Shown in pieces: positions 1-10,146 of a DNA stretch of 64,000 bases. Every line of letters begins with the position of its first letter. Position 1 is the stretch's first letter. The stretch comes from Certhia americana. Taxonomy: Eukaryota > Chordata > Aves > Passeriformes > Certhiidae. The stretch covers positions 682,001-746,000 of the forward strand of contig JAGMWU010000040.1 in assembly GCA_018697195.1 (NCBI GenBank). The letters run 5' to 3'. The translations under genes and the position numbers were made by a program. Under the pieces are notes generated by a model. It was not told where the DNA came from. It was given only the letters and a program-made list of their open reading frames with translations, and ran no database searches.

Positions 1-629
1 ACAGGGAGAACAAAAGGGGAAATCAGCCTCCTTGATGCTAATGCCGGATTTTTCGCCAGCCAGCATCCAGCACAGGACCAAGAGTGGGCTGCTCTCAGAA
101 AGCAACACAGGCCAAGATGCAGTTGTAGGGCTTCCACTCTACAGCACAGGGTGACAAGCGTTGAGGATCAGAGTAAAGAATAGGGAGGGCTCTTTCCTGT
201 GGTTCTCCAAAGAAGTCTACTTCAGGAGAGAAGCAGGGATGAAAGACAAAAAACCAGCATGGTGCACAATCTTTTAAACAGGGGAGGTACAAGGTGAGGC
301 TACAATTCTTCAACCAATAGGGAAAAGAATGGGGAAGAGTACAAGGCGAGGTTTATTTTACATTCAGCAATGAGGGGCTAGAGGGGAGTAGAACAGGTCA
401 CATGGGTCAGTAGGGCATCCTGGATTAGGGGATTTCCAAAGGGGAGGTACAAGCAGGGGGTTGGTGTAAGAAAAGATTAACATCTAGGAAGGGAACATTC
501 TGGAATAAAGGGCAGGGTTGGGGTAGGATGGACGGCTAAGTAGGAGGATACAACTTAGGTTGAACCATCAACATGGGGGAAAATAGGACAAACCATTACA
601 AACTCTTAAAGAAAAAACGCACCACAACA
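1..629 (-). mobile_element. Endogenous retrovirus LTR-like repeat, truncated by window edge
   Basis: Read on the minus strand, this stretch has the look of an avian retroviral LTR. It would start at position 629 with TGTTGTGGTG, run through a pyrimidine-rich U3, and carry a CCTATTGG (CCAAT-type) word near 315-325, an AATAAA word near 353-358 and a TTTAAAAG word near 274-281. The 3' end lies outside the window. The plus strand is strikingly G-rich and CpG-poor, unlike the flanking unique DNA. The family assignment (ERVK-like) is from memory of similar avian repeats and is uncertain. The order of the polyadenylation and TATA-like words is not the textbook order, so the part names are tentative. 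The 72-codon minus-strand ORF inside it is a chance frame. Confidence 0.45.
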
Positions 630-3131
630 GCTCCTGAGAATGTCAAAGCATCTTTCCCATGACTTCCAAATTCATGTATTTTTTCAGTGTTGCAATTCAC
701 AGAGAATAGTTGAATTTCCTGGTTCTCCATGGTGTAAGGCATTTTTGTAAGGATTTCTAATCACAATTTGCCCTGTTGGTTTCATTTGAAGTTAATAAGG
801 TTTGTGGTGTGGGAACTGTACTTATCCAATCTACCATGATTTTTTAGGCTGTGAGATAAACACACTGAATTATTGCCCATTGAAAGGGATCACTATGCAG
901 CAACAGAGGAAATGGCAAGGCAGCAGAAATCAAGAAAGGATTTAAAGCAGCTAGATCTGCACAGAGAAAGGTTGTACCTGGCCTCTGGTATTTCCAGACT
1001 GCTGTTTTAAAATGTGTGTAACATTTATAATTGTAAATTTAAGATGTCAGTTTTGATTCTTGCTTGTTTTGATGATTGCCAGCTATACAGAACATGTTTT
1101 TTAAGAGGGAAAACAGAAAAGATTGATCATTAGTGTCTCATGCTCTGTCACTGGATGCCATTAAATAATAAGCATTTTCCAGTCTGCAGAGCTGCAGCAT
1201 TGACATCTCTGTCATTCAAGGTACAGTGAGAGAATCTCAGTAATTTATGGATTGCATCATACGCAATGAGATTGTAGCAAAGCATTTCTAGATTTGCTCC
1301 ACTGATAACGTGCACCTTAGGTGATACAACTGCATCAGTTCATTAACTGGCAGTACCTTCCAAACACATCACATCAAGCTTTACAGGTTGCTATGGTCGT
1401 CTGTGATGAAGAGTTGTAAGTTCAAATGAAATAAAAATTGAGGTACATTTTTGTCCCAGATCAGAATTAATGTTCTTCTTTTTTTAAAGAAAAATCTTAA
1501 CAAATTTTTCTAGTTTTGTTCTTTGATATTACTTATCATTCACGGATGATATAATAATATATTCATAATTTAGGTCCCACTTCTTCATGTATTTATGTCT
1601 AAAGTGTGTTTAACCTGATTCCTAATGAACTTTGTTATTTTTACTGCGTTAAGAAATTAAATGGAAATTTCTAAAAGAAACTGATGGGGTTTAGTTCCTA
1701 CAAACTAAAGATGTTAATTGGGATCTAGGCTATGTTAGGTTTTTCGGTAGGCTTTTTTTTTTTTAATCTCAGCATCTGGGACTTAAAGGTAAGGTTGTTA
1801 ACTGCCTTTAATTAGAAAATTGACTTCATATTCTCTGACATTTGCTCCACATTTTTTCCACACGACTCAGTGGAAATTAATTTGGAAATTGATACAAGGC
1901 AAGGTGTCACTTTCCAGTTGCACGTGCTTGTGACTATTCTCTTTTTAAAGAAGGAAATATTAACTGCCTGTCTCTGTAGATGCCTCTCTTATTTTGACAT
2001 GATTCTCTGATCTTACCTTCCTGGTGCCACCTCTCCACAGCTGCATGGTCACCTCCCCACACAGTTTCATTGGAGGGGAATACTCCCTGTCCTGTGCAGG
2101 GAACCACACAGCAGCATTCACCAGCTGGCAAACAGCACAAGCTTTAATTGCTGTGTGCATCCATTTGTGTGCCAAATCTAGCTGCTTTCTATCTCTGAAG
2201 AAAATTGCATACAAAATCAATAAGCTCAGGGAAAACGGCTATAAAAATACAATTCTTTAAGTGGAAGGAAAGTAAATTGCCTACACTGCTCAGGTAGTTT
2301 TGGATTTGTTGCCTGTTTCCATATGAGAGATTTCCTTCCCAATAACTTAAGTCTCTGAAATTATTGTTAGTCAGTGTAGGCTTAAAAGTCTGATGCATTA
2401 ATCTTTATATATGTTTCTTTCTATTGCCTCTTGCTTTATTTATGGAAATCATTTTGCTGGAGTAATACCATAAGCTATACAACTTGTTTTCATGAGGAAC
2501 TGAAGTTGTAAAAAATAACTCAAAATAAAACTAGACATGAAATATCATTTGAAAAGCACCACATAACAATTACAAATATTTATTACTTGCAGTAAATATT
2601 GTGCCAGGTTCTATGTAGGTGAGGCTTTTTAATACTGCTACAAGCCCCTATTTATACCTCTTCTTTATCATCCAGGAGTTTAAAACCTCTCAAGTGCCTC
2701 CTCCTTACTTTGAGGATTCACAAGCCACCTAGTATCTTTTAACACATCGCCCATCTAAACAATAGATTTACAACTCTGAAAATAAACTCAGACTACATGC
2801 AAGAGCTTTGTCCATAACACAGATAGCAGCGTTGATTTTGGATAGAATAGAAAAACTCACTCTATGCAAAGGTAAAGTAACTAAATCTCACCTGAATGGC
2901 AGTAAAATATAATGTGAAAGGATTTTATTTATCTCTAGTAACTCATCAGCAGTTCTCAAACTGGTTTGATTCCTTTAGACTCCCAGTGAACTCCAAGCTT
3001 TTATACCAGCGAGCCAGAAACTCAGCTTGGAAGAAACCACCAGAGGAGTAAATACTGTAGATGCCATAGTGTTTACAGCACCTGGTCCATGAACTAAAGG
3101 AGAATAATGAAATAAGTAAGATAATTGAACG

Positions 3132-3188
3132 TGTGCAAATAAACTGAGCTTGATTTGCATCTCTATCTCTGGAGCTGGGTATGCAAAT
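3132..3188. promoter_or_regulatory. Cluster of POU octamer-like words
   Basis: Within 57 bp there is TGCAAATAA at about 3134-3142, ATTTGCAT at 3153-3160 and ATGCAAAT at 3181-3188. The last two are perfect octamers in opposite orientations, 20 bp apart. POU-domain factors such as Oct1 and Brn proteins bind this word. The sequence shows the words; a regulatory role is inference, since such AT-rich words also occur by chance. Confidence 0.25.
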
Positions 3189-3290
3189 ACCAATCTTTGT
3201 GCACTAATGTTGCACCTGCAGGAATAATCAGAAACACTGTTTCTAGTGTGAAATGCTTTGCCTAGGTATGAATGTCAAATTTTAATTTAA

Positions 3291-3357
3291 AAAATGCAAG
3301 CAACAAAAAAGCAAACAAAACAAATCCAAACAAAAAACAAGAAAAAACCCCAAAACA
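3291..3357 (+). repeat. A/C-rich (CAAA)n-like low-complexity tract
   Basis: About 65 bp made almost wholly of A and C with repeated CAAA and CAAAA words and a single CCCC. It looks like a decayed simple repeat. It is not attached to any recognisable retroelement. Confidence 0.7.
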
Positions 3358-4286
3358 TTTAAAACCTGTAAAGATCTTGATGCTGGGATGCTGAGGAAAT
3401 GGGGAGGGAGTACAGAAATTGTGATTTAGTTGGCATCTGAATACCTCCAGCTAAACTTTCTCTCATTTTCTGTCATCCTGGGAAGTATCTCCAAGCCTGT
3501 TACTCTGTTTCCACCCATATCACTACAATCACAAAAGGTAACAATTACTGTAACCCTGTGGGCACCATGTGTGTCCCACTGTGGTGCTGCATGCAGGGGG
3601 TGTATGATGTCAAAAAATGTAACAGGGTATCCTGCAGGCATTTCAGGATTTAAATACTCATAGTAAGAGAATAATTTGATCCATTAGATTTACAGACGTC
3701 AAAGAACCTGCTTGATTTAAGCACAACTGACATGGCCATCAGGCATCTTTCATGTTCACAGTAAGGACTATATGTGAACTCTGTGATGTAAACAATACTC
3801 CCTCATCCCTGCCTAACCACACTAAAAGGGCAGATGCTATTCCCTGAATCGCTTCATTAGAGTGCTAATTAAAATACCATTTTCACTAGTAAAACTCTGC
3901 AAAAATTTTCTGATTTTGCTTTGAAAATAATGCAAAAAAGTGCAAAATAAAAAAGGTATATAAATTGCTGTAAAAGTGACTCAAATCTAATCCATTCCCA
4001 GGATTCATGAATAGGATTATAAGCAGTTTCATTTTGTATTATTCACAAACATGTTTAAGCTTTGTTGTGATTGACCAGAACCGTGTTTCACTGGCCAAAA
4101 TCCCTATCTAAACATGCTTCTTTCTAGTGGTAAATAGCAATATCAACATTCAAATTAATCGGTTTACAAAACACCATGTAAACAGCTTAGAATACTTCTA
4201 AACCTCTTCTCGAATTGGTTTATAATTTTAGTACTGGTAAAATAATTGCATTCTTACTTTTCAGTAACCTTGTTGACTATTTTCTT

Positions 4287-4475
4287 AGAATCAGAGAATA
4301 TCCTGTGTTGGAAAGGGCTCAAGAGGATCACCTTCTGACCCTGCAGAGGACATCACAAAAATCACACCATGTGCCTAAGAGCATTGAGCACACACTTCTT
4401 GAACTCTGTCAGGCTTGGGACTGTGACCACTGCCCTGAAGAGCCTGTTCCAGTGTCTGGTGGTAAGTTTAGTCTT
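4287..4475 (-). mobile_element. CR1 LINE 3' fragment
   Basis: The plus strand reads like the reverse complement of a CR1 3' end. It begins with the AGAATCAGAGAATAT terminal word, then GTTGGAAAGGGCTCAAGAGGATCACC. Phrases typical of one CR1 subfamily follow, such as AATCACACCATGTGCCTAAGAGCATT and TTGAACTCTGTCAGGCTTGG, and then GAGCCTGTTCCAGTGTCTGG. Similarity fades near 4475. Only the 3'-most 190 bp are present, the usual outcome of CR1 5' truncation. The 118-codon plus-strand ORF that crosses it (4215-4571) is on the wrong strand for CR1 protein and is a chance frame. Confidence 0.85.
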
Positions 4476-6146
4476 CAGGTAAAAGTTTGGCCTTTACATA
4501 ATCCTGTTAGCCTCAGTTTATGTCATGAAATGGTAACTAAGTACCTGACAAGTCCCCCAGAGAGATGTTGAAAGTCCATTTTTTTTGCAGGATTTTAAGA
4601 ACAGCTTTAACAAAGATGAAGCAATGATGGCCATCACACTGTCTTTCCAGGAGTTGAACAGAAGTTGGTGTTGCTCCCTTAGCCTGCAGACTGATAATTA
4701 TGCTCCCAGGCCAGTTATATTTCCAAACTATCCTTTAGGAAATCTCCAGATGAAAGTGTGGCAAGTCGTAGTTTAAAACAGCAGTGCCTATACTGCCACA
4801 TGAGAACTATAAGTTTTAAGCACACCAGTCGAGCTGGTAAGAAAAAATATCTTTCAAAAATTAATCCTTAAATATCTACAGGAGCTGTAGGGTAAGAGTT
4901 TGCATTTTAGTTAGTTCATAAAAGGAAAGAGTTCTAAGTATTTCCCAATGCATGTGGCTGCTCACAGATCCTCACCTTTCCAGGGACACCTGACAAAACT
5001 CAACAGAGAGAGCACTCAGGCTGGATAAATAAATATCTTGGAATGCAACACACTAAAATGTAAAACTGCCAAAAGGAACAGAATCCTGCAGCTGGGTTAA
5101 TCCTTTCCTGTATCTTGTTCATTACAAAGCGTGTCACACTCTCTCTGTCCAGACCCACCACCTCTGCTCCCTTTCTCTGTGCCCAGTACTCAGCAGACCC
5201 TGTTGAACTTTGATGTCAATGAAGAAAACCAGCCTGTTTCCTCCAAGTGCTTTGTGCCCAGGCCAGGAATACAGTATACAACAGCTTGGAAACTACCTGG
5301 CAGTCACTGAGTGCATGCATGTCTTCATGGGATTCTGCACAGGCAACATTTCAACAAAATCCCATGGAAATACAAATAGAGGATTTAAAATTCTCTAGTG
5401 AATATTTGCTTTGTTCATTTTTCAGTGTTGTCTGCTATCAAACTTGTAAGAATTTTAGTTTGGTTTGTGCAGCTTCTTGCATGATAGGGCCCTGTTGCCT
5501 TATGAAGATCAATGCCTACATGTTCTGCTCATGTAAATGGTAATTAATGACTTGAAGAGCTTGTGCTCATCTTTGCAGTGCATTTGGGCTGCACAAACAT
5601 TTTTACAACTGCTGGCAGCTGGCAAAATACTGGTAAATAATGAATAATATAACTTAGTTAATAACAGAAAACCAAACACATTGATTTTATTACAAATCAG
5701 CTGTTGGTACTTGCAAAGAGCAGTATCTTTCTCCATATTGCTAATTACTTCAAAACATCAAAAGCTTTGAGCACTCTAAATTTCATAGCTTAATTACTCA
5801 AATGGAGAGAGATTTGCATTTCAGGTAGACAGACCCATTGGAATTAGACTGCTATTATCACTTTATTTTGACACCTAATTACAAATAAGTACTTTAGGTC
5901 AGATGACTGATTGCATCCAAGATCTGCTGACACAGCAGAAGGGCAGTAAAATAAGGAAGAAGTCAGCTTAAAGTCATCTTTAAGAGCTTGCACATCTCAG
6001 CATAATTTAAAGTTTTAGATATGCCTGCAGTAGCCTTTGGAAAACAATTATTCTAAGCAAAGACTTTGGCATTTCAGCAGCACTTAAGCCACTCTATCTT
6101 CTTATTATGTACTTCTACACTCTGAATTAGGGCTTTTTACTCAGTT
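4476..6146. other. Non-coding unique DNA, no gene seen
   Basis: AT-rich stretch with no recognisable repeat, exon-like block or RNA gene. The longest frame, 98 codons at 5247-5543, matches nothing I know and has no supporting start or splice context. Confidence 0.6.
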
Positions 6147-6331
6147 TGTGTGACAACCCAAAACTTCTGATAGCAAGGGGGCTAAGGGGACAACGTCTCT
6201 GAGAAACTGCCAGATGCTTCCACATGTCCAGCAGAGCCAATGCTGGCTGATTCCAAGACGGATCTGCCACTGGCTAAGGCCAAGCCCATCAGCAACAGTG
6301 GCAGTGCCTCTGGTGTAATGTATTGAAAAAG

Positions 6332-6358
6332 AAAAAAAAAAAAAAAAAAAAAAAAAAA
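6332..6358 (+). repeat. Poly(A) run of 27 inside the LTR
   Basis: Twenty-seven consecutive A follow GAAAAAG. The related LTRs carry a shorter A-rich stretch here, so this looks like local slippage expansion and is not a retrotransposon tail. Confidence 0.95.
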
Positions 6359-6498
6359 GAAATAATGCACAGAAACAAGTTGCAGCCAGAGAACAGAGGA
6401 GTGAGACTAAGTGGTAGGAACAACTATATAGAATCAAGGTCAGTGTAGAAAGAGGGGGGAGAGGTGCTCTGGAGCTGAGATTCCCCTACAGCCTGGAG

Positions 6499-6824
6499 GA
6501 CTCCATGCCAGATCAGGTGAATGCCTGAAGGAAGGAGTGACCACGTGGGAAGGCCACACTAGAGTAGGTAGGACCTGTGGACTCACAGAGAGAGAAGACC
6601 ATGCTGGAGTAGATTTGCTGGCAGGATTTGTGACCCCAAGGGGGACCCACACTGGGGCAGCCTGTGCCTGAAAGGTTGCATGGAAAACGGGTTGCATGGT
6701 CCTTTTCCCCATGGAAAGGGACCTACACTGGAGCAGTTCATGAACTGTAGCTCATGGGAAGAGCTCACGTTGGAGAAGTTTGTGGAGAACTGTCTTGTAT
6801 GAGAGAGATCTCATGTTAGAGCAG
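6499..6824 (+). repeat. Degenerate ~45-bp tandem array within the LTR
   Basis: Seven diverged copies of a core resembling GACCATGCTGGAGCAG begin near 6499, 6552, 6597, 6644, 6720, 6763 and 6809. Most spacings are 43-53 bp, with one of 76 bp. Between cores the sequence is variable but often has ATGGAAAGG or TCATGGGAAG words. Such arrays are part of this LTR family; copy number and spacing differ between insertions. Confidence 0.75.
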
Positions 6825-7113
6825 GGGAAGGACTCCTCTGCCTTAGGAGGGAGCAGAAACTGTGTGTGGTCAGCTGATCATAACTTCCATTCCCCATCTC
6901 CCTGCACCACTAGGGGAGAAAAAATTTGCCCTAGAGAGAGGAAGGACTGATGGAAGATGTTTTTAAGATTTGGGTTTATTTCTCATTATCCGACTCTGAT
7001 TTGATTGACAAAAAATTATTTCATTTTCCCCAAGTCAAGTTTGTTTTACCTGTGCTGGTAACAGATAAGTGATCTCTCTCTGTCCTTAGCTCAAACCAAG
7101 GTCAACCCACCAA

Positions 7114-9559
7114 AGGCTTGTCCCTATCCCAGGCTTGTCCCACTGCCAGAATGCCCTGCCCAGTGCAGGCATGTACAAGATGTGCTAAGAAAGGAGCAGG
7201 TATGGAGCAAGAAATGTTTTATTTCTAGGGCAGTTATATCAGCCAACCCCAGTACAACAGCATTAAAGCATATGTCACACCTAATTTTTTTTTGTTTGTT
7301 TTTAACATGGGGAGATGGTATTATGTCCAATGCAGCCAAACTGCATTTAAAAATTGAGCCCACCCATTGTGTTAAGAGGCGCTGCCTTTGAAGGAATAGC
7401 TACAATTTCATTTGCATGCTGAAAATTTACAGCCACATCCACAGCATGCAAAGTTGCTTCATCTCTCTCTTTAGATGGCAATAACTAGAGCCAGTGGTTA
7501 AGCAATGGAAGTTCATTCAAAAGTAACATCTGTTTGTACTTCAGATTTCAAATCACATTGTTGCATTTGCTTTTCATCAACACTTCAGCTAAGATGAGCA
7601 GTGGCATTTTGCACGATATTCAAGAATTTGCTTATGCAAAACACAGAATAATTACTTGTAAGATTTTGAAAAAAAAAATCTCATAAGAGCTCACATTTTC
7701 TAGTCTCATCTAGATGTAAAGTGTATAAATCTAATATTCTTCCACTCCTTGTCTCTGTCTGAGCTTTTGTTGGATGACATGTGCTGCTTTGCACATGAAA
7801 AGCATTCTTTCTGCAAAAGTATCCTTCTCCAGTTCTTTTGGTTTGTTCTGCTCTGTGGTGCACTGGTTTCATTGACTTCTACATGGCGCCATTGATCAAA
7901 TGATCTGAGCTCGTGTGATAATTAGATCCTACAGTCTGCTGACTAAAAGACAGCTTCTGAGAGTGTTACTGGATAACTTACTCACAAGTCCTTATGGTCC
8001 AAACAACAGAGACTGATATAATGGCAGAGAGTTTAAAAGAGGAGTGAAAATTATATCAGCTGGCAGTAAGGACAGCAGTTTCTCAAATTCACCCAAATAC
8101 CGACATTGGAGCAGTGGAGATACTAAAGTACAGTGCAGCTGAAGGTGGTTCAGAGGAAATTTATACCTGTAACCTGCCATGGTGACCTGCATGAACCCCC
8201 CATGCATCTTTGTTTATGTTCTTTGAAGTCCTTCTTAAGGAAAATGCTATCATAAGGAAGGACAAATCTATAAAGGGAGAAAATAAACTTTAAATTATAA
8301 CTTTTTTTTTTAAGTTCTTCAGGCTTCAACCAAAATTTCCAAAGGTGACCACTGAATTTATGTTTCTCATCAGCAACACAGCAAAAGGTCCTGATCTTCA
8401 GAAAAGTGCTGAACCACCTAGAATATGTAATATACTACTGAACAGCCTTGGAAAACCGGGCTAATCTTTGCACAAAGATGAAAAATTTAAAGTATCAATT
8501 TCACTTGAGCTATGCGCTTTTCTATTTGAGAGGTTTTGTTTGTTTGTTTCATGAAACAATGACAGGCTGCAGAGAAGGCAGGTGGTGTGGAGCTTGCTTT
8601 GTTCACAGCTGCCTGTAGGTCTGTGGCATGGTGCAGACTGGGACTATGTATTTTTCCTTATCCTCAGTCGTCCTTGTGGAAAGCTGCAACACACTCTGGC
8701 TGAGTGAGGGAGGAGGGTGGAGACAGGAGCAGGTCATGATGTGGTCATGCTCCTGTCCAGAGCTGAGGATGTCAAAACCAGGGAAACAAGAACTAGCAGA
8801 CACCTTACACCCTGAGGAACCCCTTCCTACCTGTATGGGACTTTCCTAGCCTCAGGTCAAGGCTGTCCATCTCACATCTCCCTGACAGCCAGGTGCCATC
8901 TGTCCTGGGCCACTTGTGTCACCAGTTCCCAGTGACAGAGACACAATGTGGCCAGAGCTAGTGCCAGGAGCTAGTAGCAGCCCTCCCTAATGCAGCTGTG
9001 CCATCACACGGGCTGTTGGTGCCACATTGATGTGACACAGTTGTTGTGTATCTTTTTCCACTTGAGTGAGAAGAAGGCAATTTTAAAAGTGGAGTTTTTT
9101 TAACAAAGAATAAATAAGACATTTTAAGAAGTAAAAAGGGGAGAATAACACCCAGTAACTGGCAATTGAAAGAACAGCAGGTCAGCAATGGTTAAAAGGG
9201 AATTAAAAGAAATAGGTCCTACTCACTGCCCAATATTAAAGATCTGTGTGGTAATTGCTCTTGAGAGTTGTGGACTTGGAGGCTTAATTCAAGAAATGCA
9301 TTTTGAGTGGACTGAAGGTAATATTTCACATCTTTGGTGTGTGAGACATACCCAATGCCAAATTCTGCAGCTGCCAGTGGCTGACAGTGCTGAGAATGTT
9401 TGAGCATTGACTGCTGGATTCACATCTGTTTTTCTCAGAACTGAACAAAAAGATATTTCAGGAATGACCTTGTGCTACAGGCTTCTGTTTGTGACTGAAA
9501 CAAAATGATAAATTAGTTTTCTTCTGCTTAGTTCTCTGTAGACTGTTACACCCTCTTGA
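7114..9559. other. Non-coding unique DNA, no gene seen
   Basis: Mixed-composition sequence. The block at about 8580-8960 is more GC-rich than its surroundings and carries short frames on both strands (73 and 66 codons), but no domain or repeat family is recognised. A T/A run lies near 8303-8312. Confidence 0.55.
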
Positions 9560-9745
9560 ATTGACAGGATAAGGGGCAATGGGCACAAACTGAAGCACAG
9601 GATGTTTAAATGTTTCCAGGGATGGAGCATCCACCTTCTTTCAGAGGTTCTCTCTGAACAGCAGGAAACTCTCCCTTTCAGGATGCCCTGACACAGGTTG
9701 CCCAGGGAGGTTGTGGAAACCCCACTTCTGGAGGTATTCAAAGTC
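9560..9745 (+). mobile_element. CR1 LINE 3' fragment with rearranged interior
   Basis: Plus-strand CR1 words are clear: GACAGGATAAGGGGCAATGG, GCACAAACTGAAGCACAG, CTGAACAGCAGGAAACTCTC, CACAGGTTGCCCAGGGAGG and GGTATTCAAAGTCAG. Between GCACAG (ending 9600) and AGGTTCTCTCTGAAC (from 9644) lie about 43 extra bases. They read like a CR1 segment in the opposite orientation (TTTCCAGGGATGGAGCATCC). The terminal 8-bp repeat end of CR1 is not preserved. Confidence 0.88.
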
Positions 9746-9800
9746 AGCAGTGAAATGACCCTCTAAAAAGTGTATATTTTTCTCTGCTCTGCATGAGATC

Positions 9801-9858
9801 TACAGAGTGCAAATATTCTTAGTGTGATATACAGAGTGCAGATATTCTCTTCTGTGAT
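9801..9858 (+). repeat. Two-copy 29-bp tandem duplication
   Basis: TACAGAGTGCAAATATTCTT at 9801 recurs with a few changes as TACAGAGTGCAGATATTCTC at 9830, a 29-bp period. It lies directly downstream of the CR1 fragment but does not belong to CR1. Confidence 0.8.
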
Positions 9859-10121
9859 TTGTTTCTTATATTGGGGTATGGCTTTGAGCTATCACAGGTT
9901 TTTAAGTTTTCTTGACAAGATAGCATCAGCAAAAACTGTCTAATGAGAACTTGAGAACTGTGGAAAACATCTCTTCCCTCAGAGAATTATGCAAGGTTCT
10001 TGAAATTGTCTTTTCATTTTGAAAATTTTAGGTCAAACCCTCCTCTGCTCAGAAGAATTTGGAGTAAGAACTAGATAAACTTCTGTGCCTCTTTTTCTCA
10101 TTCTGTATTAAAAAAACCCAA

Positions 10122-10146
10122 CCCCCCCCCAAAAAAAAAAAAAAAA
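10122..10146 (+). repeat. C9 A16 homopolymer junction
   Basis: Nine C are followed directly by sixteen A. It is a low-complexity site prone to length variation. Confidence 0.9.

Larger units (their letters stand above)
630..4286. other. Non-coding unique DNA, no gene seen
   Basis: AT-rich sequence with no ORF above 90 codons that resembles a protein, no repeat family that I recognise and no CpG island. It contains a T12 run near 1753-1764, an A/C-rich (CAAA-like) tract at about 3291-3357, and a cluster of octamer-like words at 3132-3188 described separately. Confidence 0.6.
6147..7113 (+). mobile_element. Nearly full-length avian ERVL-type solo LTR
   Basis: This closely follows an LTR type common in bird genomes. 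It starts near TGTGTGACAACCC at 6147. Next come CAGAGCCAATGCTGGCTG, the TCCAAGACGGATCTGCC block and GGCCAAGCCCATCAGC, then GCCTCTGGTGTAATGTATT, the worn equivalent of the TATA region near 6308-6325. A long A run follows, then a degenerate tandem array (6499-6824), the TTTTAAGATTT...TTTCTCATTA block, and the TTTTCCCCAAGTCAAGTTTGTTTT block near 7021-7050. It ends in AAGGTCAACCCACCA at about 7113. Compared with the remembered consensus, a stretch just before the end, after the GTGATCTCTCTCTGTCCTTAGCTCAA words, seems deleted. No internal viral genes flank it, so it is best read as a solo LTR. No clear target-site duplication is seen at the ends chosen. Confidence 0.85.

Noticed and set aside
4215..4571. 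118-codon plus-strand ORF
   Set aside because: It overlaps a CR1 fragment in antisense, so the frame is incidental.
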